NCBI GenBank assembly: GCA_020633315.1 | Contig: JACKDV010000005.1 | Span: forward strand, 1 to 64,000 | DNA from: Myxococcales bacterium | GTDB taxonomy: Bacteria > Myxococcota_A > Polyangia > Nannocystales > Nannocystaceae | Length of the DNA stretch: 64,000 bases | Direction: 5' to 3' | Shown here: positions 31,900 to 41,008 of the stretch, in pieces | How the letters are laid out: each line of letters starts with the position of its first letter | How positions within the stretch are numbered: position 1 is the first letter of the stretch | Notes under the pieces: generated by a model | The model's input: only the letters and a program-made list of their open reading frames with translations | Databases searched by the model: none | Told to the model about the DNA's origin: nothing | Position numbers and translations under genes: made by a program

Positions 31900-32868
31900 A
31901 TGTCGACGAGCTCGGTGCACACCATGCCTCCGCGCAGAGGCCTGGTGCGTGGAGCGTGGGGCATGCTGCTCGGGCTGGGCATCGGCGCCGCCGCTCCGGT
32001 GGCCTGCACGCTCGAGCTCGACGACGAGCGCGCCTGCGGGGACGGCTACGTCGATCGTGACAGCGGGGAGGAATGCGACCCCGGAGACCCCAGCAGCTAC
32101 GCCAACGCCTGCGTGGGCACCAGCCGCCCCGACGGCTTCGCCACCTGCGATCCGGTCAGCTGCGAGATCCACAACGAATTCGAGGACTGCGCGCGCTGTG
32201 GCGACGGCAAGGTCGACGGCCAGGTGGGCGAGCGCTGCGACGGCGACGACCTCGACGGCAACACCTGCCCGAGCGGAGGGTTGCTGCAGTGCACGGCAGA
32301 CTGCCAGCTCGACTACAGCGCCTGCAAGACCTGCGGCAACGGGGTGCTCGATCTCGGAGAGGAGTGCGACCCGGCCATGGAGGGCTCGCCGAGCAAGCCC
32401 GATTGCACGGAGCTGTTCCCGCCCAACATCGGCAAGCCCTACACCTCGGGAGATCCGGGGCGCTGCCTGGACGACTGCCGCTGGGAGCGGGCGGGCTGCG
32501 ACTACTGTGGCGACGGGAACCTCGACGAGCGACCGCTCGCGGTCGACCCCGAGGGCAACTTCAAGACCCTGCCCGAGGTCTGCGACGGCATCGACTACGA
32601 CCCCGACGAGCTCGAGCACAAGGTGGGGGGCTCGAGCTGCACCCTGCTCGACGAGAACGCGCGGCTCATCGTGGAGTGCTCGGACGATTGCCTCGACATC
32701 GTGCCGCGCACCGATCTCGCCCAGCCCTGCTGCCTGCGCTCCTTCTCGCCGTGTCCGGCCTCCGACAGCGTGCTGCGCTGCTGCTTCGAGGTGGAGAACT
32801 CCCAGGAGCCAGAGGCCTGCACCAACTCCTTCCTCCCCGACGGCTCGTTCATCTTCGGCTGCCGCTGA
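31900..32868 (+). CDS. Cys-rich lipoprotein with CGDG/GEECD repeats
   Basis: This 322-residue protein has a signal ending APVAC (Cys36) and several copies of a Cys-rich unit of the Myxococcus cysteine-rich/DUF4215 kind: CGDGYVDRDSGEECD, CGDGKVDGQVGERCD, CGNGVLDLGEECD and CGDGNLDERPL. The units contain regularly spaced cysteines and Asp, suggesting disulfides and Ca2+ binding. The C-terminus adds a CC-rich segment (QPCCLRSFSPC, RCCFEVE). It is probably exposed on the cell surface. ATG 31900 is preferred because TATCCT ends nine bases upstream; ATG 31924 is also possible. A STAS gene follows nine bases downstream. Confidence 0.83.
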   Translation: MSTSSVHTMPPRRGLVRGAWGMLLGLGIGAAAPVACTLELDDERACGDGYVDRDSGEECDPGDPSSYANACVGTSRPDGFATCDPVSCEIHNEFEDCARCGDGKVDGQVGERCDGDDLDGNTCPSGGLLQCTADCQLDYSACKTCGNGVLDLGEECDPAMEGSPSKPDCTELFPPNIGKPYTSGDPGRCLDDCRWERAGCDYCGDGNLDERPLAVDPEGNFKTLPEVCDGIDYDPDELEHKVGGSSCTLLDENARLIVECSDDCLDIVPRTDLAQPCCLRSFSPCPASDSVLRCCFEVENSQEPEACTNSFLPDGSFIFGCR

Positions 32869-32877
32869 GGAGCCCCC

Positions 32878-33318
32878 ATGCACGCGGAACCGACGGGTCA
32901 TTCGCTCGAGCGCACGAACGAGCGACGCTTGCTCGTGCAGCTGTGGGGCGAGCCCACCCGCGACCACGTGGAGGAGCTGGCGGCCGAGGTGGAGCGCTCG
33001 CTGCGGGTCCCGCCGCGAGTGGAGCAGCTGCTGCTGGAGCTGAGCGAGGTGAGGCACATCGACGTGAGCACCTGCCGCTCGCTCGCCCGCCTGCAGCGCA
33101 AGGTGGGCGCGTTGGGGATCCGCACCGCCTTCCTCGCCGCGCGCCCGCGCGTCAAGGGAGCCGCGTGGTGGATCGTCCACGCCGCCCGCGATCCGCTGGC
33201 GATGCCCGTGCCCGACCTCCCCTCCGCCGAGGAGTGGCTGAGCGGGAGCTCCGAGCGCCTCGACGAGGTCGACACCAGCCCGGGCCGGGCTCGCAAGGAG
33301 CGGCCCAGGGAGGAGTGA
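32878..33318 (+). CDS. STAS-domain protein
   Basis: The 146-residue protein resembles anti-sigma-factor antagonists and other STAS regulators: LLLELSEVRHIDVSTCRSLARLQRKVGALGIRTAFL (about 51-87). The segment DVSTCRS (62-68) falls where the phosphorylatable Ser/Thr of SpoIIAA-like proteins lies. A polar C-terminal extension (about 115-146) is extra. AGGAG precedes the ATG. No kinase or anti-sigma gene is adjacent. Its stop abuts the stop of the convergent beta-barrel gene with no base between. Confidence 0.75.
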   Translation: MHAEPTGHSLERTNERRLLVQLWGEPTRDHVEELAAEVERSLRVPPRVEQLLLELSEVRHIDVSTCRSLARLQRKVGALGIRTAFLAARPRVKGAAWWIVHAARDPLAMPVPDLPSAEEWLSGSSERLDEVDTSPGRARKERPREE

Positions 33319-33951
33319 CTAGAACCAGTTGAAGCGCATGCCCACCAGCAGGGCCTGCCGGGGGAAGGTGTCGCCCGGCACGAAGCGCGCGTCGTAGGTG
33401 AGGCCGGCACTCATCGCCGCCGAGGCGTTGAGCCAGAACTCGTAGCCCAGCCCGGCCGCGCCGCCCAGGCCGACCGTCATGCCCTCGACCTCGTCGAAGG
33501 AGCGCGTGGGGTCGCGCTTGGGCACCCCGGCCGCCCCCAGCCCGCCGCGCAGGTAGAAGCCGCGCCACACGTAGCCGGTGAACTCGATGTCACCGCCGAA
33601 GGCCACGCCCACGCTCTTCTTGAGGTAGGGCGTGACGTGGAGGTTGGCCCCCAGGGTGAGCCGCTTGTTCACGCCGCCGCCGATGCTGAAGTCCAGGCGC
33701 GTCGCGGGGATGAAGTCGTCGTAGTAGAAGAAGGTGCCGCCGAAGCCGAGGCCGGCGCCCACGTACAGGCCCCGCCGATCGCGAGCGCCCTCGATCTCCA
33801 TGCCCCGTCGGCCCTGCACGGCCGCCTCCGCCTCGGTGGGCGCCGCCAGCCACACGCCGCCAGCGACGAGGCTCGCCCCCAGCAGGGTGGACCATGCGCG
33901 GCGACGACGACGGGCACCACGGGCGAGGGTGGAAGGGCGGTCGGTCTTCAT
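33319..33951 (-). CDS. outer-membrane beta-barrel-like protein
   Basis: The 210-residue protein begins with an Arg-rich n-region, a hydrophobic signal and a cleavage site near TEAEA (about 42-46). The mature part has alternating aromatic/Gly strands (GLYVGAGLGFGGTFFYY, LDFSIGGGVNKRLTLGANLHVTPYL, GYVWRGFYLRGGLGAAG) and ends in Phe (MRFNWF). This is the pattern of an 8-strand outer-membrane barrel recognised by BamA. It lies 22 bases downstream of the COG3014 gene and closes the LpoB operon. ATG 33951 is chosen; 33963 is an alternative. Confidence 0.85.
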   Translation of the reverse strand: MKTDRPSTLARGARRRRRAWSTLLGASLVAGGVWLAAPTEAEAAVQGRRGMEIEGARDRRGLYVGAGLGFGGTFFYYDDFIPATRLDFSIGGGVNKRLTLGANLHVTPYLKKSVGVAFGGDIEFTGYVWRGFYLRGGLGAAGVPKRDPTRSFDEVEGMTVGLGGAAGLGYEFWLNASAAMSAGLTYDARFVPGDTFPRQALLVGMRFNWF

Positions 33952-33973
33952 GGCATCCAGCATGACACGTCGG

Positions 33974-35533
33974 CTAGCGAAGGGTGGTGACGTCGACCAC
34001 GGCGAAGCCCCCTTCTTGGACCTCGACCTCGACGGTGTGGCGCTCCTTGCCGCCCGGCCCGAACACCGTGACCTCGACCGAATGCGCCCCAGCCGGCACC
34101 ACGGCCCGTCCGATGTGGACCTTCTCGGGTAGCGTGGACCAGCTCCGGGTGTCGGGCTTGTCCAGCGCAACCATCGTTCCCTCGATCGCGGCAGCCGCGA
34201 GGAAGCCCACGAGCCCCGCCGCGCCCGAGTCCTTGGAGGCTGCGTTGCCTCCCGCCCGTGCGCCCTCGGCGGCCGCGGCCCGTACGATCATCCGCGACAG
34301 CGCGGCGCCGATGATCTTGGGCTTGATCTCCTCGTACTCGGCCACGATCTCGCGGCCGAGGTTCGAGGCCTCGTCCATCGAGACCACCTTGCCGTCGATG
34401 CGCAGCTCCGCGTCGACGAACAGGTTGTTGGCGGCCACGAGCTCGGGATAGACGACGACCTTGAACATCCCGTACTCGAGCAGCGTGGTGTCGCCCGTCA
34501 CGTAGGCCCCGGCCAGGCCGATGGCGGCCCCGATGGGGATGCGCTCGGGCACCTTGTAGGGCACGCGCCCGGTCTTGGCCACGACGAGGATCTCGGTGGG
34601 CGGACCCTTGGGCGCGACCATGGTCCACGGGCTGGCGGTGGCCAGCGGGCTGCCCAGCTCTGCCGTTGGCGGGGCGGGCTCGGGGGTCTGCAGCGGGGGC
34701 GCGTCGCCGGCCCCCTCGCTCGACGGGGCCTCGCCCGGCTCGGCCTCGGCCTGCGGCGCGTCGGGCTTCTGCACCGGCGGCGGCTCGGCCTTCGCCGCGC
34801 CCGTGCCCTCGTCGGTGGGCAGGTAGTCGCGGATCCGATCGCCCCGGTAGCTGCCCCGCGCGGCGAGGCGGGCGATGGGCTCGCTCAGGCTGCCGAAGTC
34901 GCGCTCCTGCAGGGCCTCGTCGTAGTAGCGCAGCGCCTCGTCGGCGTTGCCCAGGCGCTCGTGCACGAAGCCCGCGAGGTACGAGCCGAACGCCCCGTGT
35001 TCCTGGTCGGGCTTGTAGTCCCGCAGGTAGGTGCGCATCACGGTGAAGCGCTTGGCCTCCACCTTGGCGCCGCTCAGGTCGCCGCGCACCAGGTAGTTGA
35101 TCATGTTCATCGCGTTGAGCGACAGCTTCTCGACCGGCGAGGTCTTGTACTTGGGCGCGCTGTCGCTATAGACGTACTTGCCCAGCTTGCCGGCGCCGTC
35201 GCGGGCGATGTCGAGCAGCTCGAGCTCCTTGTCGGCCGCGATGAAGCCGGTGGCGCTGGCCGAGTACTCGCGCATGGCCTGCAGCACCATCGCGCGCTCG
35301 AGCACGACCAGCGCGAAGTTCTTCTTCCACTCCGAGGGCAGATCCTCGCCGTCGCGGACCTTGAGGATCTGGTTGAATTGCTTGACGCTGCCCGGGTAGT
35401 CGCCCCGCTGCAGCGCCGAGCGAGCGGACTCGGTCTTGTCCGAGTAGGTCGCGCAGGCGAGCGAGCCGACCCCCAGGGTCACCGCGCTCGCCACCACCAG
35501 GCGGCGAGCGACGCTATGCAGTAGGCGACGCAC
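33974..35533 (-). CDS. COG3014-family lipoprotein
   Basis: The 519-residue protein has a lipoprotein signal ending SLAC (Cys27). A helical TPR-like region (about 35-240; RSALQRGDYPGSVKQFNQIL, GAFGSYLAGFVHERLGNADEALRYYDEAL) and a Pro/Ala/Glu linker (about 250-310) follow. A C-terminal domain with VPERIPIGAAIG and a final beta segment (VEVTVFGPGGKERHTVEVEV) completes it. These features match COG3014 proteins, which often sit beside lpoB, as here. A role in assembling or regulating peptidoglycan synthases at the envelope is inferred from that association. Confidence 0.88.
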   Translation of the reverse strand: MRRLLHSVARRLVVASAVTLGVGSLACATYSDKTESARSALQRGDYPGSVKQFNQILKVRDGEDLPSEWKKNFALVVLERAMVLQAMREYSASATGFIAADKELELLDIARDGAGKLGKYVYSDSAPKYKTSPVEKLSLNAMNMINYLVRGDLSGAKVEAKRFTVMRTYLRDYKPDQEHGAFGSYLAGFVHERLGNADEALRYYDEALQERDFGSLSEPIARLAARGSYRGDRIRDYLPTDEGTGAAKAEPPPVQKPDAPQAEAEPGEAPSSEGAGDAPPLQTPEPAPPTAELGSPLATASPWTMVAPKGPPTEILVVAKTGRVPYKVPERIPIGAAIGLAGAYVTGDTTLLEYGMFKVVVYPELVAANNLFVDAELRIDGKVVSMDEASNLGREIVAEYEEIKPKIIGAALSRMIVRAAAAEGARAGGNAASKDSGAAGLVGFLAAAAIEGTMVALDKPDTRSWSTLPEKVHIGRAVVPAGAHSVEVTVFGPGGKERHTVEVEVQEGGFAVVDVTTLR

Positions 35534-35563
35534 GTCGAGGTCTTCGGCGTTGGGAGGCGGGCG

Positions 35564-36178
35564 CTAGCGAACGATGCCCTTGGTCCGCTCGGACTTGGTC
35601 TGGAACTTCACCAGGCTGGTCTCGACCTCGATCACCTGCAAGAACAGGGTGTACTGCACCCGGCGCTCCTTGTTGATCCGCTCGTCGACCGATTGCAGCT
35701 TGCCGGTGAGGAAGTACTGGGCGCCGATCTGCCGGCCGATCTCGGCCGCGAGCGCAGGATTGAAGTCGGCGCCCTGCTGGAGGTTGGCCTCGGCCATCAT
35801 CTCGGCCTGACGCTCGCGGCTCACCACCGCGACCACGCCGCTGTTGATGAGCTCGGTCTCCATGTCGGAGAGCAGGGTGAGCATCTGATCGTCGAGGTGC
35901 TCGGTGGTGTCGTTCTTGATCGGCCAGATCGCGACCACTGGGGTCTCGGCCGCCCCCCGCCACTGCGCCCACAGCGGTGAGGCCACCAGGGACGACATGT
36001 TCTTGTTCATGAGGTCCTGCAGGTCCTTGCGATCGAGACCGGTGCTCATCGCCCCTTCGTCGAAGTCGGGGTTCTCGGTCCCCTCGCCGCCGCGAATCGC
36101 CTTGGGCTTGCAGCCCATCGACATCGACAGCGAGGCAGCGACGAGCACGGTGGAGAGGAAGCGGTGGTGGAGCATCAT
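35564..36178 (-). CDS. lpoB: penicillin-binding protein activator LpoB-like lipoprotein
   Basis: The 204-residue protein has a lipoprotein signal ending SMGC (Cys23), a flexible stretch and the LpoB-type domain (about 48-200). Typical features are LWAQW, VVAIWPIKNDTTEHLDDQM, VVSRERQAEMMAEANLQQGADFNPA and GAQYFLTGKLQSVDE. In enterobacteria LpoB stimulates PBP1b from the outer membrane. The order lpoB, COG3014, beta-barrel, with gaps of 30 and 22 bases, suggests one envelope operon. Start is one of two consecutive ATGs; no ribosome site is obvious. Confidence 0.88.
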   Translation of the reverse strand: MMLHHRFLSTVLVAASLSMSMGCKPKAIRGGEGTENPDFDEGAMSTGLDRKDLQDLMNKNMSSLVASPLWAQWRGAAETPVVAIWPIKNDTTEHLDDQMLTLLSDMETELINSGVVAVVSRERQAEMMAEANLQQGADFNPALAAEIGRQIGAQYFLTGKLQSVDERINKERRVQYTLFLQVIEVETSLVKFQTKSERTKGIVR

Positions 36179-36265
36179 GGTGAGGTTGCCTGTCGAGCGT
36201 TCGGAGGGGAAAGGTGGGGAGGGACGGAGGATGCCTCGCGAGGATGGGTCAGCGAGTGATGGGCC

Positions 36266-36562
36266 TCACAAGATCAGCATCAACTGGGGGACCTCGTGGA
36301 TCCGTTCGTAGACATCGATGACCTCGTCCACCGTGAAGGCATTCACGGTGAGGGTCACACAGACTCGGCGGCCTCGGCTGCTTGTGCGCTGTTGCACATT
36401 GGCGCGCGACTCGCCGACCACCTCCACTGCGGCCGCCACGACCTCCGCCGCGAAGCTCCCCTCGCCCGGCCCGAAGGCCTTGACGATGTACGGCCCCGGG
36501 AAGCGGTGGTTGGCCAACAGCAGCTCCCGGGAGGGCGCGCGAGGGCTCGGCGAGGTCGTCAT
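36266..36562 (-). CDS. DUF493/YbeD-like small protein
   Basis: The 98-residue protein fits the DUF493 (YbeD) family with a ferredoxin-like fold: FPGPYIVKAFGPGEGSFAAEV, VTLTVNAFTVDEVIDVYERIHEVPQLMLIL. The family is cytoplasmic, and its role is not well defined (possibly regulatory, ACT-like). The ATG at 36562 lies 39 bases from the divergent efflux adaptor gene, so the two share a promoter region. Confidence 0.85.
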   Translation of the reverse strand: MTTSPSPRAPSRELLLANHRFPGPYIVKAFGPGEGSFAAEVVAAAVEVVGESRANVQQRTSSRGRRVCVTLTVNAFTVDEVIDVYERIHEVPQLMLIL

Positions 36563-36587
36563 GGGGGGAGCATGGCACAAACGGCGG

Positions 36588-36593
36588 TATAAG
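36588..36593 (+). promoter_or_regulatory. candidate -10 box for the RND operon with very short leader
   Basis: TATAAG matches the -10 consensus at 5/6 and ends eight bases before the ATG at 36602. It lies in the 39-base divergent gap with the DUF493 gene. No good -35 box is visible. Confidence 0.35.
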
Positions 36594-36601
36594 AGGCGTC
36601 G

Positions 36602-37774
36602 ATGGCCCGTGCTCCGATCCCTCGCGCCCGCGTGGCCGCGCTCGCGCTGATGGCCGCGCTGGGCCTGGGCGCAGCGGCTTGCGACGCGGGCGGGGGCAAG
36701 GGCGAGCACGGGGGCAAGGGCGATCGCGGGGGCAAGGGCAAGCGCGGTCGTGGTCCCGGCGGCGAGGAGGACGAGGGCCAGGCGATGCAGGTGAAGGTGG
36801 TGCACCTGCGCCCCGCTCCGATCGAGCGCTGGTATCGGAGCTCGGGCACCCTCGAGGCCCGCCGCTCGGCCGAGCTGGTGGCCGTGCAGGCCGCGATCAT
36901 CGAGAAGATCCTCGTCGACGAGGGCGATCAGGTGAAGGAGGGCCAGCTGCTGGCCCGGCTCGACGGCCGCGCGCTCGATCTGCAGGCCGACGCGGCCAAG
37001 ATCGAGCTGCAGAACCTCGAGGCCGAGCTCGAGCGCCTGGAGTCCGCGGGCGCGGTGATCTCGCAGGAGGAGATCGACAAGCAGCGCTACCTGGTGGAGG
37101 AGGCCCGGGCCTCGGCCAAGGTCTCGCGGCACCAGGCCAAGCAGACGGTCATCCGCGCGCCCTTCGATGGCACGATCGTGACCCGCTACGTGGACGAGGG
37201 GAACCTGGCCACCACCGCGACGCCGCTGTTCCACCTGGCCGACCTCGAGGTGCTCGAGCTGCCGCTGCACCTGCCCGAGAAGGACGCCGCCTCGGTGGGG
37301 GTGGGGGCCGACGTGGAGGTGGAGCTGGTCGACGGCACCTCATTCACCGCCAAGATCGAGCGACGCGCTCCCGTGGTCGACCCGCTCACGGGCACGGTGA
37401 AGTTCACCATGCGGGCCACCGAGGCCCCACCGGCCGCGGTGCCGGGGGCCTTCGCCCGGGCGCGGGTGCTGGTCGATCGTCGCGACGCCACGCTCAGCCT
37501 GCCGCTCACGGCCGTGTTCGAGGTGGAGGACGTCCCCCACGTGTTCGTGGTGCAGGACGGCAAGGCCAGCCGCCGCGAGGTGAAGCTGGGGCTCGAGGGC
37601 AGCGAGCGCGTGGAGATCCTCGCCGGCCTGCGCCCGGAGGACGCGGTGGTCGAGGAGGGCAACGCCGGGATCACCGAGGGCATGCCGCTGCGCCCGGTCG
37701 AGGCCGAGGCCGAGGCCGAGGTCGCGAGCGCCGAGGCGGCCCCCGCCGCCACGCCGGTGGACGCAGGGAGCTGA
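36602..37774 (+). CDS. RND efflux periplasmic adaptor (membrane fusion) lipoprotein
   Basis: The 390-residue adaptor has a lipoprotein signal ending GAAAC (Cys27) and a Gly/Lys-rich linker. Next come the first lipoyl half (SAELVAVQAAIIEKILVDEGDQVKEGQLLARLD, about 92-124), a short coiled-coil hairpin (about 125-180), the second lipoyl half (TVIRAPFDGTIVTRYVDEGNLATTATPLFHLAD, about 182-215), a beta-barrel and a C-terminal Ala/Glu tail. It links the inner-membrane pump encoded six bases downstream to an outer-membrane channel. No TolC-like gene is in the window. Confidence 0.93.
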   Translation: MARAPIPRARVAALALMAALGLGAAACDAGGGKGEHGGKGDRGGKGKRGRGPGGEEDEGQAMQVKVVHLRPAPIERWYRSSGTLEARRSAELVAVQAAIIEKILVDEGDQVKEGQLLARLDGRALDLQADAAKIELQNLEAELERLESAGAVISQEEIDKQRYLVEEARASAKVSRHQAKQTVIRAPFDGTIVTRYVDEGNLATTATPLFHLADLEVLELPLHLPEKDAASVGVGADVEVELVDGTSFTAKIERRAPVVDPLTGTVKFTMRATEAPPAAVPGAFARARVLVDRRDATLSLPLTAVFEVEDVPHVFVVQDGKASRREVKLGLEGSERVEILAGLRPEDAVVEEGNAGITEGMPLRPVEAEAEAEVASAEAAPAATPVDAGS

Positions 37775-37780
37775 GCCCCG

Positions 37781-40700
37781 GTGCGGTCGTTCATCGCGGC
37801 CACGGTCGTCCACCCCGTGACCACCACCATGGTCACGGTCGCGGTGCTGGTGTTCGGCCTCGTCGCCGCCAGCCGGCTCCCGGTGGAGCTGCTCCCCGAC
37901 CTCAGCTACCCCACCATCACCATCCAGACCGAGGACGCCGACGCGGCGCCGGTGGAGGTGGAGGAGCTCATCTCCCGCCCCATCGAGGAGCGGGTGGGCG
38001 CGGTGCCGGGGGTGCTGCGGGTGGAGAGCTCCTCGCGCGAGGGGCTGAGCGAGGTGGTGCTCGACTTCCAGTGGGGCACCGCCATCGACCACGCCATGGC
38101 CGACGTGCGGGAGAAGCTCGACCGCGTGCGCCTGCCGCTGACGGCCGAGCGCCCCGTGGTGCTGCGCTACGACCCCGCGGCCGAGCCGATCATGCGCCTG
38201 GCCCTGCGCGGCCCCCCGGGCCGGGGCCCGCCCAGCCAGCGCGACCTGGCCACCCTGCGGCAGCAGGCCGATCGCCTGGTGAAGCGCCAGCTCGAGAAGC
38301 TGCCCGGCGTGGCCGCGGTGCAGCTGCACGGCGGCGAGGAAGAGGAGGTGCTGGTCGAGCTCGACCCGGCCCGCATCGCCGCGCTCGGGCTCACCACCGA
38401 GGAGGTCGCCGAGGCCATCCGGCGCAGCAACGTCAACCAGCCGGGCGGCGCGATCTCGGAGGGGCACCGCCGCTGGCTCATCCGCACCCTGCACGAGGCC
38501 CGCACCCCCGAGCAGCTCGCCGAGACCATCATCCGCAGCACGGGCGGCGCCGAGCTGCGGCTGCGCGAGGTGGCCCACGTGCAGCGCGTGCCCACCGAGC
38601 GCGAGGAGCTGGCCCTGGTCGACGACCGCGAGGCGGTCGAGCTGGCCGTGTACCGCGAGGGCGACGCCAACATCGTGGCCGTGGCGCAGGCGCTGCGCGA
38701 GGCCCTGCCCCGCCTGCCCCTGCCCGCCGGGCACGAGGTGGTGGTGCTCAGCAACCGCGCCGAATTCATCGAGGCCGCCGTCCGCGAGGTCCGCGACGCC
38801 ACCCTCGTGGGTGGAGCCCTCGCCGTGCTGGTGCTGCTGTTCTTCCTGCGGGAGCTGCGGGCCACCCTGGTGATCGCGGCCGCCATCCCCATCTCGCTGC
38901 TCGCCACCTTCATCCCGCTGTCCTCGCTCGACGTCTCGCTCAACGTGATGAGCCTGGGCGGCCTGGCGCTGGGCGTGGGCATGCTCGTGGACAACAGCAT
39001 CGTGGTGCTAGAGTCGATCGCCCGCGTGCGCGAGCAGGCCCAGGCCGCCCACGAGCGCGACGGCGTGCCCATGCCGCGCCGCGCCGTGCTCGCGATCGAC
39101 GGCACGACCGAGGTCGCCTCCTCGGTCGTCGCCTCCACCCTCACCACGGTGGCCGTGTTCTTCCCCATGTCGTTCGTGGAGGGCGTGGCCGGCCAGCTCG
39201 TGCGCGACCTGAGCTACGCGGTGAGCTTCAGCATGCTCAGCTCCATGGCGGTCAGCCTCACCCTGGTGCCGGTGCTGCAGAGCCTGGGCGACCGCGACGC
39301 GGCCGAGGCCGAGGCCTCGTCGCGACGCCCCCGCTCGCTGCTCGCGTGGCTGATGGGCGGGCTGCTCGGGCTGGTCCTGTGGCCCGTCGCCCTGCTGCTG
39401 CGCGTGGTGGGCTGGCTGCTGCACTGGCTGGCCCTGCCCTTCACCTGGGCCTACGACCAGCTCGAGCGCACCTATGGGCCCGTGCTCCGCGTGGCTCTGC
39501 GCGTGCGCGGGCTGGTGATCGTGGGGGCGGTGATCGCCTGCGTGCTCGCGCTGCGGCTGGTGGAGGATCGCGGCCGCACCCTGCTGCCCGAGGTGGCCCA
39601 GGGCGAGCTCTACGTGCAGGTGCGGCTGCCCCAGGGCGCCTCGCTGGAGCGCACCACCACGGCCATGCGCGCCATGAGCCGGGCCCTCGCCGACGATCCC
39701 GACGTGACCCTGCGCTTCGCCCGGGTGGGCAGCCTCAGCCGCTCCGGCAGCGCCGGCGGCAGCCTGGTGGCCCCGCACCTCGGCCAGCTCGACGTCCACC
39801 TCGCCCCCGGTGCGATCGCCCACCAGGACGAGATCGAGGCGCGGATCATGAGCACCCTGCACGCGGCGATCCCCGAGCCCGACGCCCTGCTGCAGCTCGG
39901 TCGCCCCTCGCTGTTCTCGTTCGCGCCGCCCATCGAGCTCCACGTGTTCGGCGAGGATCCCGAGCGGATCGCCGCCCACGTGGAGCGCCTGCTCCCCGCG
40001 CTCGCCGAGGTCGACGGCCTGCTCGACGTGCTGCCCGACGACCTCGACGGCCGCCCCGAGGTGCGGGTGCGCTTCGATCACGAGCGCCTCGGTCGCCTCG
40101 GCCTCACCGTCGACGTGGCCGCCAGCGCGGTGCAGCGCGCGATCCAGGGCGAGATCGTGGGCACCCTCTACGCCGCCGACGACCAGCTCGACATCCGCGT
40201 GCGCCTGCCCGAGGTGGACCGCCGCAGCGTGGCCGACGTGGCGCGGGTGCAGGTGGCCACGGTGCAGGGCGTGCCCGTGCGCCTCGACGCGGTGGCCGAC
40301 GTGGAGCCCGGGCGGGGCCCGGCCGAGATCCGTCGCATCGACGGACGCCGCGGGGTGCGGATCCAGGCGCGGGCGCAGAGCGTGGACCTCGGCGGCCTCG
40401 CCGATCGCGTGCAGGAGGTGATCGACGGGCTCGCCGACGCCGACCTCGGCGTGGAGGCCACCCTCGCCGGCCAGGCCGACGAGATGGAGGTCTCGCTGCG
40501 CAGCCTGGGCCTGACCACCCTGCTGTCGATCTTCCTGGTCTACGTGGTGATGGCCTCGAGCTTCGAGAGCCTGCTGCACCCCTTCCTCATCATGTTCACC
40601 GTACCCCTGGCCCTGGCCGGGGTCTCGCTGGCCGCGTGGATCACCGACCTGCCCCTGAGCGCGATGATGGGCATCGGCGTGATCGTGCTGGGCGGCATCG

Positions 40701-41008
40701 TGGTCAACAACGCCATCGTGCTGATCAACGCGGTCAACGATCGCCGCGGCGCCAGCATGGAGGTGACCGAGGCGCTGGTCGATGCCGGGCGGGTGCGGGT
40801 GCGGCCGATCCTCATGACCACCCTGACCACCGTGCTGGGCCTGCTGCCCATGGCGCTGGGCGTGGGCGAGGGCGCCGCGCTGCGACAGCCGCTGGCGGTG
40901 GCGGTGATCGGCGGCCTGAGCTTCTCCACCCTGCTCACCCTGCTGGTGATGCCCTGCGCCTACCGCATGGTGCCCGGTCCGGTGCGAGAGGCGTGGAAGC
41001 AGCGCTGA
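37781..41008 (+). CDS. RND superfamily efflux pump (HAE1/AcrB type)
   Basis: The 1075-residue inner-membrane pump has twelve membrane helices arranged 1 + 5 + 1 + 5, with two large periplasmic loops. Marks include MRSFIAATVVHPVTTTMVTVAVLVFG at the start, PVELLPDLSYPTITI, LGGLALGVGMLVDNSIVVLESI (about 390-410), and the second half GIGVIVLGGIVVNNAIVLINAVNDRR. An extended cytoplasmic-side segment (about 507-565) before the second half is richer in hydrophobics than usual. It starts at GTG 37781, six bases after the adaptor. Drug or metabolite export by proton antiport is the family role. Confidence 0.95.
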   Translation: MRSFIAATVVHPVTTTMVTVAVLVFGLVAASRLPVELLPDLSYPTITIQTEDADAAPVEVEELISRPIEERVGAVPGVLRVESSSREGLSEVVLDFQWGTAIDHAMADVREKLDRVRLPLTAERPVVLRYDPAAEPIMRLALRGPPGRGPPSQRDLATLRQQADRLVKRQLEKLPGVAAVQLHGGEEEEVLVELDPARIAALGLTTEEVAEAIRRSNVNQPGGAISEGHRRWLIRTLHEARTPEQLAETIIRSTGGAELRLREVAHVQRVPTEREELALVDDREAVELAVYREGDANIVAVAQALREALPRLPLPAGHEVVVLSNRAEFIEAAVREVRDATLVGGALAVLVLLFFLRELRATLVIAAAIPISLLATFIPLSSLDVSLNVMSLGGLALGVGMLVDNSIVVLESIARVREQAQAAHERDGVPMPRRAVLAIDGTTEVASSVVASTLTTVAVFFPMSFVEGVAGQLVRDLSYAVSFSMLSSMAVSLTLVPVLQSLGDRDAAEAEASSRRPRSLLAWLMGGLLGLVLWPVALLLRVVGWLLHWLALPFTWAYDQLERTYGPVLRVALRVRGLVIVGAVIACVLALRLVEDRGRTLLPEVAQGELYVQVRLPQGASLERTTTAMRAMSRALADDPDVTLRFARVGSLSRSGSAGGSLVAPHLGQLDVHLAPGAIAHQDEIEARIMSTLHAAIPEPDALLQLGRPSLFSFAPPIELHVFGEDPERIAAHVERLLPALAEVDGLLDVLPDDLDGRPEVRVRFDHERLGRLGLTVDVAASAVQRAIQGEIVGTLYAADDQLDIRVRLPEVDRRSVADVARVQVATVQGVPVRLDAVADVEPGRGPAEIRRIDGRRGVRIQARAQSVDLGGLADRVQEVIDGLADADLGVEATLAGQADEMEVSLRSLGLTTLLSIFLVYVVMASSFESLLHPFLIMFTVPLALAGVSLAAWITDLPLSAMMGIGVIVLGGIVVNNAIVLINAVNDRRGASMEVTEALVDAGRVRVRPILMTTLTTVLGLLPMALGVGEGAALRQPLAVAVIGGLSFSTLLTLLVMPCAYRMVPGPVREAWKQR

